From contig JASANZ010002236.1 of assembly GCA_030849805.1 (NCBI GenBank), positions 25,403-89,402 of the forward strand: 64,000 nt of DNA, written 5' to 3'. Below, piece by piece: positions 41,001 through 47,907 of this stretch. The notes under the pieces are model-generated. The model was not told the DNA's origin, searched no databases, and saw only the letters and a program-made list of their open reading frames with translations. Source of the stretch: Sergeia podlipaevii (Eukaryota; Euglenozoa; Kinetoplastea; Trypanosomatida; Trypanosomatidae). Numbering within the stretch: the stretch's first letter is position 1; every line of letters begins with the position of its first letter. The position numbers and the translations under genes are program-made.

Positions 41001-43478
41001 AATGAGCGTCTCAAGAGAAGAAATAAACACTTCACCAGAGCGCCAGATACCCATATCCTCAGACTCTCCACTGTCGCCATAAAAGAAAGTAAAGAGTGGC
41101 TGCTTCATGAGAGCCACAACATGCGAGTAAAGAGACTTATGCCGACCGTACGTGATTTCCATATTGACGTTACGCAACTCGTCGAGCTGCTCCCGGAGCC
41201 AAGACCAAGAGACGTCATTCTCAGGGGAGCTCATGGCAAGGTAAGAAACCCACAAGGAGCGCACCGCGTGCAAGCGGCATCGGCCTGCTAGAGAGATCCG
41301 ATCAATGGACGTGAGATCATTATTGTGGGTAACAATAATCGTGATGAGGAAGCCAATGAGCAGACTAAAGATAATGACCAGCAGAAAAAGAAGTGTTTTG
41401 CGAAGGCTGCGTGAATACTTGCTGTAGTGATTGCCGAGTGTCCGCTTCCCGCGCACACTTGACCCCACAATTGAGGCAGTCGAAACGTCGCCCTTCGCAA
41501 GAGTGCCAGCCTCCTGACGCACAGCAAGCTCTAGAGCAAACTCACGTGTAGTGGTAGCGCTCTCAGCATCCAAAGCGACGTGGTCAAGAAACTGCGCATA
41601 TCGGGTGATGGTGCTCGTATCAGGATTCTCCTGAATGGCACGAGAGTAGTTGTGCATGCCGCCGTAGATACCATCCACAATAACTGCCGCCACCGCGCTC
41701 AGCTCGCTGACACCAATCTGGTTGTGTGCAAGGTGGCGCCAGAAGTTGCGAATATTAATGAGAGAGTCGCGATGCAGGGCCTGAGCAGTGAAAAGTGCCT
41801 TCTTAGACTCGCGCTGGCGATGCATATAGGCCACATTGATGGAGTTGATGCGGCGATGGAGTCTGTAGGCGAGAACAGGGCTGAGCTCGCGGCGATTGAG
41901 GTCCTCGCAAAGCTGGAGACCGGACGGGTTCAGGCGAGTCGTATAACAACACAAAAACGTCGCAAACTGAAGCTGAAGCCAGTCATCTCTAACAAAACGG
42001 GTAAGGCCCTTCACGTAAATGCGGAATGCAAAGCCAAGTGCGTGTGGGGATGGATGGCTGGAGGTCGACTGTGTAAATGCAGAAAGAAAGCGGGTGGCCA
42101 CCTCAACGTCGGACACAAGATAGATCGCGTCAATGTAGCTAGCAAGAGGATAATCATTAAATTCTTCAATGTTGGCGTCATTTTTCCAGAAGGAATCGTG
42201 GACACCACTGACGTAGCTTGCTGCAAACGAACGGTTGCTCATCGACGTCTTCAATTGGTTGCCCCCTCCTCCTCCTCCTCCTCCTCCCTTCGACAGGTAC
42301 GATGAGAGAGCGTCCTCCTCATTGAAGTCGCTGCGCTCATCAGTCGGCAAGTAGTACGGAAACTTCATGTGCGTAGAAGCATTGCGATTGCTCGTAGTGC
42401 CGTGGATGGCACGAGCGAGGTCGCGGCGGAACTGGTTCGACACGCGCAACGAAGCGATTCGGTAACTCAAAATGCTCACAAAAGCAATGCCGACGATGAT
42501 GATAAGAGCGTCCCAGTTGCTTTTGCCCGTTCCTCTGTAAAGCGCCGTCCTATCAGCAAGCGCGAGGATGAGTGTTACAACGAGGCCGCAAAAGAACAAG
42601 CACGCGAAACCAACGGAACGAATGAGGTTGGCTTTCTGGTGCATAAACGGCAGGTATACCGCGTGCAGCACACACATAAAAAAGGCGCCAGTCGCAAAGA
42701 GTGCGCTAAACGTCTCTCTCTGCCCCACTGCTGGAAGGTAATGAAAAAGAACTGCGGAAATCAACTGAAACACAAGGAGCCAACCCTCCACCAAGCTGTG
42801 TGTGCGAGCGCGCGGCGAATCAGAAAGCGGGTGATCATCGTAAATCAACATTGTGATGACTACCTTGTAAAGCAGTAGTAGTAAGAGACCAATAATGCCG
42901 AACAGAGACTGGACAATAACCAAAGGATCGCTCGATGAGAAGCACTTCCTATCAGGGTATGCTGTCAAAGAGAGTGGGCTACCGGAGCATACCATCATCG
43001 AAAGAAGACCGTGCAAGCAAGGCAAGAACAAGGGGCCAACGATCGTGTACAGCATAATTTTCGTCACGCTGAAAAGCGCCGTCTTATGGCTGCGGGGCCT
43101 CGCAAAATGATAACTAAGAAGTGCAAACATCGCCAAAAGAGCACAAAACAGCAGCCAGAAGAAGACCGAATAAATTCCAAAGTTTACATGAATTGGGTAG
43201 TCGCTGTCCCAAAAGGGAAGAATAACAAAATAAATCGGCAACGACGCACCTTTTAGTACGGGCCCCCACGGGTATACCGTGTTAAAAAGAAGAGAAAAAT
43301 ACTGGAATATTTCAAGAATAATGCCTCCTGTGACAACAATAGTAGGCCAGTTCACCTCAAGATTATCAAGTAAGGGAAATGTCTTGTAGAGGAACTGCAT
43401 CTTTGACGTCTCCAAAAACTCTGGCTCCTCCTCCGTTTCGGCTCGGGAGAAGGAGCCATCTCTCTCCGTGTTGGCCAT
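32061..43478 (-). CDS. Giant multi-pass membrane protein with 13 PAS-like domains (tmcB-like), 3805 aa
   Basis: A very large predicted sensor. Residues about 35-350 hold nine or so membrane helices. A soluble part (about 350-690) has a glycine run of nine and helical repeats (NRRELSPVLAYRLHRRINS; DTSTITRYAQFLDHV) like those of protist tmcB/TmcC-type proteins. From 700 to 1875, membrane helices near 704, 884, 1130, 1349, 1380, 1608, 1669 and 1857 frame four ectodomain-like loops (about 715-870, 1145-1340, 1393-1595, 1682-1845). The C-terminal half is an array of PAS-like units with cores starting near 1929, 2051, 2176, 2308, 2471, 2607, 2733, 2921, 3044, 3201, 3389, 3516 and 3681, with typical GIIRHYCKAAEEVFQW and VGQNVGILMP motifs. 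No kinase, cyclase or phosphodiesterase domain is visible. The ATG at 43478 is seven bases from an AG. The stop is TAG. The ligand and output are unknown. Confidence 0.9.
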   Translation of the reverse strand: MANTERDGSFSRAETEEEPEFLETSKMQFLYKTFPLLDNLEVNWPTIVVTGGIILEIFQYFSLLFNTVYPWGPVLKGASLPIYFVILPFWDSDYPIHVNFGIYSVFFWLLFCALLAMFALLSYHFARPRSHKTALFSVTKIMLYTIVGPLFLPCLHGLLSMMVCSGSPLSLTAYPDRKCFSSSDPLVIVQSLFGIIGLLLLLLYKVVITMLIYDDHPLSDSPRARTHSLVEGWLLVFQLISAVLFHYLPAVGQRETFSALFATGAFFMCVLHAVYLPFMHQKANLIRSVGFACLFFCGLVVTLILALADRTALYRGTGKSNWDALIIIVGIAFVSILSYRIASLRVSNQFRRDLARAIHGTTSNRNASTHMKFPYYLPTDERSDFNEEDALSSYLSKGGGGGGGGGNQLKTSMSNRSFAASYVSGVHDSFWKNDANIEEFNDYPLASYIDAIYLVSDVEVATRFLSAFTQSTSSHPSPHALGFAFRIYVKGLTRFVRDDWLQLQFATFLCCYTTRLNPSGLQLCEDLNRRELSPVLAYRLHRRINSINVAYMHRQRESKKALFTAQALHRDSLINIRNFWRHLAHNQIGVSELSAVAAVIVDGIYGGMHNYSRAIQENPDTSTITRYAQFLDHVALDAESATTTREFALELAVRQEAGTLAKGDVSTASIVGSSVRGKRTLGNHYSKYSRSLRKTLLFLLVIIFSLLIGFLITIIVTHNNDLTSIDRISLAGRCRLHAVRSLWVSYLAMSSPENDVSWSWLREQLDELRNVNMEITYGRHKSLYSHVVALMKQPLFTFFYGDSGESEDMGIWRSGEVFISSLETLIQSQTTSNARSNTFAVLSSNELTGAIAAYNASIDGFLYESNHQILMSEFTVIALFFLSLAFISICFLAFRYYLACISGSRLSALGLFRLIPDTALQPMVKKISDRIDAFDDPDEIFESMLVERGLKASSAPEEADEALTMQSGPPIAKAPPGTSLGNNPAGNASNTITNNSISPSLADPTSIMEEDDAHLEGKFALLSRNSTVADVGRLRFAQGEYEAPYSKDSFKPREMLPEERMEFQRQIDDIEVEESLIRHREAVASGADAKNRRHEDDHRVDDLIKSSTTSRLLYRVFRVLIPLSCLVIGVVVGVLAIRRFLLLDSDASLQIPFIHSIQKCAFMLTDMLDAAEGVAFYPSKETMDTLLVTLEDMRVTDVEMTSIVDGFASAKLTSNYATFRNYFTKTYLQSLSAAVLGCASAQIVDCSALSSISWTRELFLPTPYEHMVFDPSMALPRGKAIDMKEPPQTMETLARNIIASPYYSYLKANMQRSFLLSKNTIQSEEGERLDRKVEQDAPIKKALLAFAVVLVVACLIHIIESRILFPKNSTLIVSVIVCLLLSIFTLVAAAILFKDTLPQEGPYKDTVARYDVIEGIYTTSNAAREDSKQAAFAGVPLGAVDFEYTGFVALDAVWVKLFNAMGSGYLSQLTNAYNQFEFCSFLDSIIVTLGCKFNNFNPDICALEHLADLKWNIADETFGYRLQLQYEGTTQLLYSNRQHDMNVLTSPEQWDLSRSLAFGPLRSSRYLNGRNTLLATLASYAQSQRDLSDARFNMQQPLTLSAAVAAFVVVAVNLFIIFGLAMDLMDEYHMKAGIQTTNNAALASEDFADKSFRRLVKTTVLVLVIFSLVITILFIALIVSYELSRKEEDMMNIATLRGVQLLQSAISIQNSERSPWFTETALSFAGATLASSEKYYRMNNLKFMTNLADAIFGPLKVTSQRYDEHSAINTSVVSMENQQSLLAFGGLIDASQRRWQQRVMEMVVMDASSRQDQEALLYQQIFTLSKTMQATTATMTQNTRDTRDTSFAVFIFVLCITILAFFLMSWYLLFVASRRLMKEEEGTQVMLRMIPLEIRKSIPAIAEYLASGRTIQDANVAEIDIAAREYNVLPTITVDSHGIIRHYCKAAEEVFQWTRAEAVGQNVGILMPDNIAAEHNSYIQKYLTTGVKTVMGTSRLVRVKRKDGSLLPAQLQLQEVRTEKGISFVGVVHNRQDDLEFERNASLSIALSEASTIPVVVIDRRGVIMKFNKACEITFKCSADEVIGRKVNILMPRAEADVHDQYLERYLRTGKKTMIDSSRYVKAKRFNGEVFPILLSVREMRQGGRWYYIGQIEDMTDRLHYEMIAAASNITKMRSPIPLIISDSEGRVIFVSESACRAFGYSDSELHRRPVSILMEEPLASHHNVFFKHYSRVGSTRRAVEQRTVQGSARRREKDGTFSTFQARITLKGFSITGVGDCVLAFLENIAPKQSLEMHGKISNMTMVMGAIPVVVFDDSGIIVQMNKAAESTFRTSAANMYGKDVDHFFVSNAEDIASANASATVWATDDKVPPSAINSSEYAGTTTARAVYRTNPLQVILDEYRKSGLTNWLGRSLKGLAHTIEGNSVFDVEVRVTEVTQSNRRLFLAYIRDTTDDLRLLETNHWNDALMAVTTIPVVISTLDGIVLACSDSACKQFGYTREEFIGINVSVLMPDKYGKNHDLYLDNFRKCLDAVAKGRKVEKKASLLHREVVLTGRTRTGFEFPVGISIKDIHTNGSEPFLVAGLRDCTSEINLAVHHSICRAMTSLAPVPLIIVTSSGIIKEFSPSAEAFFGYDSSEVVGHNIRMLMQPEVGALHDGYLRSFEKTGMRQMIGHPRVQAARCKNGLIFNMMIYVKDVRRGDTLEYVAFMCNVNERQALRQAQDVRRIVTNLDNAAMAELDLDGVILRCSDVLKQELGYEDESLAGRSIYNLLPHSILASDKTTSVASQDRWLKQALTELKEAQYSGTGHTQSVPQKISHKTLSFCPSGNLARVTRRLSAQHKNGNVVLYEVSIALAPRNLLHAESSPTAGSLLSAAVVTETQRHSGAQEEELGVIVYLRNLSAHFSSAIEIQKQSAAVSLSPSVFIIVDDHCRVKEFSASAEETFGFTNAEIVGKHIDMIFEPKSASAIMQYLQRYLATGVRTLTTGKAQIMTARHKGGRLFQVDLHVRESKDGQGIPHFIANLRVVDSEFEAVAEDALNTALLKDAPIAIIGTNHEGVVEEYTGAAERLLRLPQLEILGKSIRILRATPLALDKERGQDNDDGDAQRPRGETQTANFFAENMTYNEKQQQQQRQLQKSVQERVIITCGDGTTFKASVRIRAIVPYRSKMPRYFAYIEPIDQSLLVQSETKEMLQLFNASLSSIVVVNVHGVVMRCNAAAEELFQYTEQEMVSHALGDLLKPDMDRYGDRATAGNALVDTLEEGVDKDRENASPNKKLLSTLVEAFHMVQEGAIHSSDPSHTFNEDDDDYQSSRRTSFLNIGESDLFHVASVPWTRRDGKTIVTNVTVIAVPGSSAGDEPEGVLHIWNGTDEIAAAAYRSREAQIQDYAHVGCVEVDLDGRFLECSRLFLSTLGYIREDLVGRLYSLFVPVGDVRLAQFIAKAQEAVRQGQPTPVERHTVLTFRDKRDALMRVGGEFRCIVRPGGSLFSVIVDTRLPKPIDKQMSQTAFSMMGLSREAMMLVSYDGFIQYANEAAHKLFKSPVHLTMVGNHVDSLVEGPKMHFSAAATEAAAPAAASAAIPAPSDLTETFFLSTLHNIAATARSGVSHTSEPTVFTGMTYHREGEEADIFKFEVSARDISEVTESLDGSEAGSMLLVEMHPTITEKGLDMQMRTVQKALDSSFHAAVVLSSTGVIGLFSSVAEELFGLPASAVVGRNINGLLFSEEKGQKIMENMEVFRRTGQSELIETPQIVLANYYGIPASGSSHTIHSDLRPTNVVRVELVLHNLKLTSNTSEYEFVAHFCSI

Positions 43479-43930
43479 TTTCTTCTGTATTTATTGTTAA
43501 GGCAAATTCCAGCAGACAAAAAAAAGAATATCAAAAAAAAAAAAGAATGTATATAACTATATATATGTATATTGAGGGTGTGAACAGATGTTCGAGCAAA
43601 AAAAAAAGTGAAGAACGCGTACAGTACTACGTCTTCCAAGACTAGTACCTTGGTTTTACTTTTCGGAAAAAAAATTTTAAGAGAGAAAAGGTAAATTGGA
43701 GATAGGAAAAGGATTAGAAACAAAAAAGAAAAAGCAATAGGTGCTGTGATTTAAGTGTTAGTACGTCAATTTTCACAACGTTCCTATTTGCGTATATATA
43801 AAGTCGTTTTGCTTTAAGGGGAAAGGGACTACCTCAATCAAGCGCTGCATAACTCTCTCACTCACTCTCGCTGTGTGTGTGTGTGTGTACGCGCATGCGA
43901 AAGCGTACCAGGTTCATTTCAAAGTGCTTT
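43479..43930. promoter_or_regulatory. Gap upstream of the giant PAS gene
   Basis: No gene is seen. Two poly-A runs (43519-43526 and 43535-43546; poly-T on the coding strand) precede an AG at 43486, a likely acceptor giving a leader of only about seven bases. A short GT run lies at 43873-43888 in the 3' UTR of the next gene. Confidence 0.5.
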
Positions 43931-45085
43931 TCACACACAATATGGACAAGGGGCATCCTCGTCTTCCTCCCCAACTCCTTCGCCACCACTCCGTCGAACC
44001 ACGCCCATGCATCGAGGACACAGCCACCCTAGGTTCCCGTCGCTGCCCTCGCTCGCCTTGGCAGCCGAATCATCCTCTTCTTCGCTGTCTCCTTCACGGC
44101 CTCGCTTAAAGGGCAGCATGGCAGGAGGCACCACATACTGCTCGGTAATGCGCTCCCGCGCTCTCTCATTTAGTGCTGACGCAGAGGAGGGGGAGGAGGA
44201 AGAAAGAGCGTCTGATGAAGATACCATATTACGGTCAAGCAACAGACCCAGATGCTGCAGAGAAAATCGGCTGGCGCAGATCCCACCAAGACTAGCAGAG
44301 AGAACACGCAGCCGTGCGGCTCCTGGAGAAGCGGCGGCTAAGAGTGAGTCCGCTACTGCTTCACCAAAACAGGAGACACTCATCTGGGCTTGTACGGCCG
44401 CCAGCGTCGCAGTTGCCAAGGCACACTCCACATTGTAGGTGATGCAAGGTGGTACCTCGCCTGAAGCGGAGTCAGCCCCACAGTCACTAAAGATAATAAT
44501 CATGCCACGGCGTGCAATTGAAGCAGCTGTGGCCAAGTGTGACGACGACTCATCTGCTCCCACCTGTGACAGTGGAATAGCAGTGTGCTTCTGTAAAAAG
44601 CACAGAGCAGTCAGCAAGGCACCAGAGAGTGACGCCCAGGCATTCCTTGATTCCGCCCTTTCCTTCTTCTCATGCTTTTGAGGGGCAGTGCCAGCACGAA
44701 TACTCTCTTGCAGAAAAAGAGGAGAACGTGCACGTAGCGATAGTGCAGTGCGGAGAGCAGCAGCCGGCGGCGAAGACGCACCAGAAGTACCCTGCGTAGA
44801 TGTGGCAGCGTCCGCCAGAAGTGCTTGCATGCCTGGAGAAAAAGGAGCGCGGAGCACAACGTCAGTAGAGCCAACCGCGTGATTGCTATCTGGAACCGAC
44901 GAAGCATAAAGATACTGTGCACCAGCACCTGAGTCCGCTCTCAGCACAGCGCAGGTAGGCACAAAATCTGGTGAGGAGGCGACTGCGCTGTGAAAAAGCG
45001 CAGTGGCGCAAATGGTTGCGCTAGAGACAAGTGAATCACTAAAGAATGTATTCTGAGAATGCAAAATGCATGCAAACGGTAACAT
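43931..45085 (-). CDS. Probable TFIIH p34 subunit (Tfb4/GTF2H3-like), divergent
   Basis: A 384-residue protein with the layout of TFIIH p34: an alpha/beta von Willebrand-A-like N-terminal region and a C-terminal zinc-binding end. The core includes ALLTALCFLQKHTAIPL, GMIIIFSDCGADS (a vWA-type strand) and TYNVECALATATLAAVQAQM, then a low-complexity Ser/Ala stretch. The end has YVVPPAMLPFKRGR, LCPRCMGVV near 352 and a final CPYCV, four cysteines that could form the C4 finger. If correct, it acts in transcription initiation and nucleotide excision repair with XPB/XPD. Trypanosome TFIIH also serves spliced-leader gene transcription. Low overall similarity is why confidence is moderate. The ATG at 45085 follows a TTTTCTTTTTC tract and an AG at 45110. 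The stop is TGA. Confidence 0.55.
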   Translation of the reverse strand: MLPFACILHSQNTFFSDSLVSSATICATALFHSAVASSPDFVPTCAVLRADSGAGAQYLYASSVPDSNHAVGSTDVVLRAPFSPGMQALLADAATSTQGTSGASSPPAAALRTALSLRARSPLFLQESIRAGTAPQKHEKKERAESRNAWASLSGALLTALCFLQKHTAIPLSQVGADESSSHLATAASIARRGMIIIFSDCGADSASGEVPPCITYNVECALATATLAAVQAQMSVSCFGEAVADSLLAAASPGAARLRVLSASLGGICASRFSLQHLGLLLDRNMVSSSDALSSSSPSSASALNERARERITEQYVVPPAMLPFKRGREGDSEEEDDSAAKASEGSDGNLGWLCPRCMGVVRRSGGEGVGEEDEDAPCPYCV

Positions 45086-45652
45086 GTTGTCCTTCTCTTT
45101 AAAAACTTCTTTTGAAAAAGAAAATCTAAGCGCTCTTAATTATCCTTGGTAAAGCTAGCGGTATATGATGTGTGGCAATGTCTACACGCATGCACTCTAG
45201 CATACAAAATCGATTCAGCTGCGTACCTTAATGTGGTTGCACTCATGCATACGCAATCAGTTAGGAGAGGATACGTGTAGTAAAAAAAAAAAAGTGAAGA
45301 AAAGACAAGTAGTTAAATAATGAGCAAAAGAGTCAAATGAAAGAATAGAGTTTCACGCCTCTCAATTCTGCAGAAAAGGAAAAGTATTACACACATCGTT
45401 GAATGCCCAAAAGCTGCTTCTATGATAGGCACTACTTTTGCCCGTCTTTCTGCATTCAAGTGGCCTATGACACACATTTCCATGTAAATATAACATTTCT
45501 CATTTCACAATACGCACACGTAGGCGATCATTTCGCTATGCACTGCTAGCGTATGAATTACAGGAAGGAAACGCATACATGGCAACAGCGTAGAAGAAAG
45601 ACACCTGATCAAATAAATAAATAAGAAACACTCAAAAATAAGTACTTCCTAG
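45086..45652. promoter_or_regulatory. Gap upstream of the p34-like gene
   Basis: No gene is seen. A TTTTCTTTTTCAAAAG signal on the coding strand marks the acceptor at about 45109. The remainder is A-rich and contains the alpha-SNAP 3' UTR. Confidence 0.5.
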
Positions 45653-46528
45653 TTACCGCAGGTCGCTCAAGTACTCAGAAAGCGTTGCCTTGCCCTTGTC
45701 AAGCATGTCTTGCTTCACCTTGTCTAGTGGGCAGATACTATCATACTCTTCCACCGCGGCTTTGTATGCATCCATATCGCTCGTGCCCAAGGCGGAAATG
45801 AGCGCAGCGATAAGCATGTGCTCGCGAGTCAAGCGGTTAAACTGAGTATCAAGCTCCTGATAGTCATTGAAGCGCTCCTGCAGCTCGTCTGTGTCAGACA
45901 TGAGAGAAGCCTTTTTCATCAGCGCGATACGTGCGAGCAGCGCAGAGAAGAAGAGTTTGCGAGCACCACCGCGCGAAAGACGATCATCAAGTGCTCCACG
46001 GGCGAGCTGATCGTACAGATTCATGGCGCCTTCGCAATCTCCCGACTTCGCCTTAATATCCGCGATCTTCACTACCAGTTCATTGGCGGTCACTACAGAG
46101 CCTTGAGTACGGTAGTACTTGATGGCGCGGTTTAGCCATTGGATAGCTTCCTCGCCAGTTGTTATGTCACTCAACTCAACGCACACCTTCGCGGCGTTAA
46201 CGTTGCGCTGATTCTTGTCGTGCAGATCAACAACGTCAATAAAGCACTGCTTGGCTGTAGCTACGTCCCCTGCTTTGGTGCTTGCCTTTGCTGCCTCCTC
46301 CAAGTCCGCTGCAAAATCACCGTCATTCTTGTTCTTCTTTGACATGTCCGCAGCACGCTTGTATGCGGTGGCTGCCTTGACAAACGTGCCAGCAGCCTTG
46401 TAATTTGTTGCAGCCTGGAGAAACTTATCACGCGCCTTGGACGTCTTGTCATCGCTAGAAGAAAAAAGAGAAAACTTCTTGAGGCTCTTCTCTCCCTCCT
46501 CCATCAGGTCATCGCCTTTCTTCTCCAT
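45653..46528 (-). CDS. Alpha-SNAP (NSF attachment protein)
   Basis: A 291-residue all-helical TPR-like protein that links SNARE complexes to the ATPase NSF for their disassembly after membrane fusion. The family shows in the N-terminal SLKKFSLFSSSDDKTSKARD (membrane-attachment loop), FLQAATNYKAAGTFVKAATAY, EEAAKASTKAGD, NRAIKYYRTQG and the C-terminal SEYLSDLR, whose penultimate leucine is important for stimulating NSF. Length matches animal and yeast proteins (about 292-295). The ATG at 46528 is the first in frame (a GTG nine codons upstream is not required). An AG at 46546 follows a CTTTTTCCTCTTC tract, so the leader is about 16 bases. The stop is TAA. Confidence 0.94.
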   Translation of the reverse strand: MEKKGDDLMEEGEKSLKKFSLFSSSDDKTSKARDKFLQAATNYKAAGTFVKAATAYKRAADMSKKNKNDGDFAADLEEAAKASTKAGDVATAKQCFIDVVDLHDKNQRNVNAAKVCVELSDITTGEEAIQWLNRAIKYYRTQGSVVTANELVVKIADIKAKSGDCEGAMNLYDQLARGALDDRLSRGGARKLFFSALLARIALMKKASLMSDTDELQERFNDYQELDTQFNRLTREHMLIAALISALGTSDMDAYKAAVEEYDSICPLDKVKQDMLDKGKATLSEYLSDLR

Positions 46529-47907
46529 GCTTTTCTCCTCTTTTCTTAGAAGCACAATGAAGAGGAAAAAGGTTGTTTAAAAGTTCTGCGTAATACTGCA
46601 AACACTACAACACGGAAAGAGACTACAAAAAACAGATATATTGGGTTCCTTATAGTGACCTTGTACACTCCCTTGAAAAAGAAAGTATAAGGAGCAGAAG
46701 AAAAATATCTTAAACAGTAAAGGCGCATATGCAGTGTTCAAAGGAATAGCATTGCTGTGTAGTTACTCATATCCGCACAGCAAAGCGTGACACAGTAAAG
46801 CAAAAACAAGATAGATAGACATCAGCAACCGGAAAAAAAAATGGACGGCCTGAAATCCTCTACCTCCAAGAAAAACTATGTTGTCCCAATCAAAAAAAGG
46901 GGACTGCTGCTGCAACTGATTTTTTCTTTTTATGATGTGCACTGTATACATATACATCGGCAGGGGTGTGAAAGGAGAAGAATATAGGAAAAGACGCAAA
47001 GAAAGGTACTCTCGGTTTAGTTTGTGTTTCGAACTAATACATGTACATCAATGAGATTGCCTCACAAATCAGTGTTCTTTTTTTCCTCTCCATTCTTTTT
47101 TGGGTGTAGCAAATTGTTGGGATGTTCCCTGTGTGAGCTTTTTGCAGTTGCTATATCGAAAAGATGGCTTCGGAATCCTCGTCGCCATATTTCGTACTTG
47201 TTTCCTTTCACACCGTGCATGACAGAAGTGCATAATAGGATCAAGTGAAGTTGCACCAGTAGCGCAAAACGCAAAAAAAAAGATTATTCAAAATGAAAAG
47301 AAAAGAGAAAGAAAAATGGACAACATGCCGCTGCTCTACTATTATTCGTGCATAATGTATCTTACCCATACCACAAAACAAATATCAGCTTGGCGTCTGC
47401 GTAGGCACACACACACACACATCCACACACACATCCACACACATACGCATGTCTATATACACAAGAACACGCACCTACTACACATAATGAAACAACGTCA
47501 TCACTGATAAAGTGGGTAAGCATGGATATCATCTTTTTTTCTTTCTTTTTCTGCTTTTTCCGCCTTTTCTTTCCTATCTTTCTCCTTTTGAAAACGTTTG
47601 GAGCATTCATATTTCTTTCTTTTTTCTTTTCGGAGCCTTTCGACATGGCACTTCCTCACTTTTCTCCCACATCATTGCTGAGACGAGTTGAGGGGTAAGT
47701 GGACAACAAAAAAATAACAGTTCCTGTTTCCATTTTTTTTTCTCGCTCTTTCTCTCTTTTCATTTAGAGCTTGCACAACCTCAGTATATAGATACCTGAG
47801 GAATCATGAAAGAAAAGCAAAAGAAACAGGAGGTCCACCTGAGCAGGCAACGTAGATATATATATGTGTGTGTTTGTACTTCTATATATCGATTCGACTA
47901 GACGCAT
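46529..47907. promoter_or_regulatory. Intergenic gap, 1.4 kb
   Basis: No gene is seen. The alpha-SNAP acceptor is the AG at 46546. CA-rich microsatellite sequence lies around 47406-47446, and a TATATATATGTGTGTGT stretch near 47856-47873 is in the 3' UTR of the docking complex gene. Short frames at 46763-46999 (-) and 47024-47248 (+) have no recognisable content. Confidence 0.45.
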
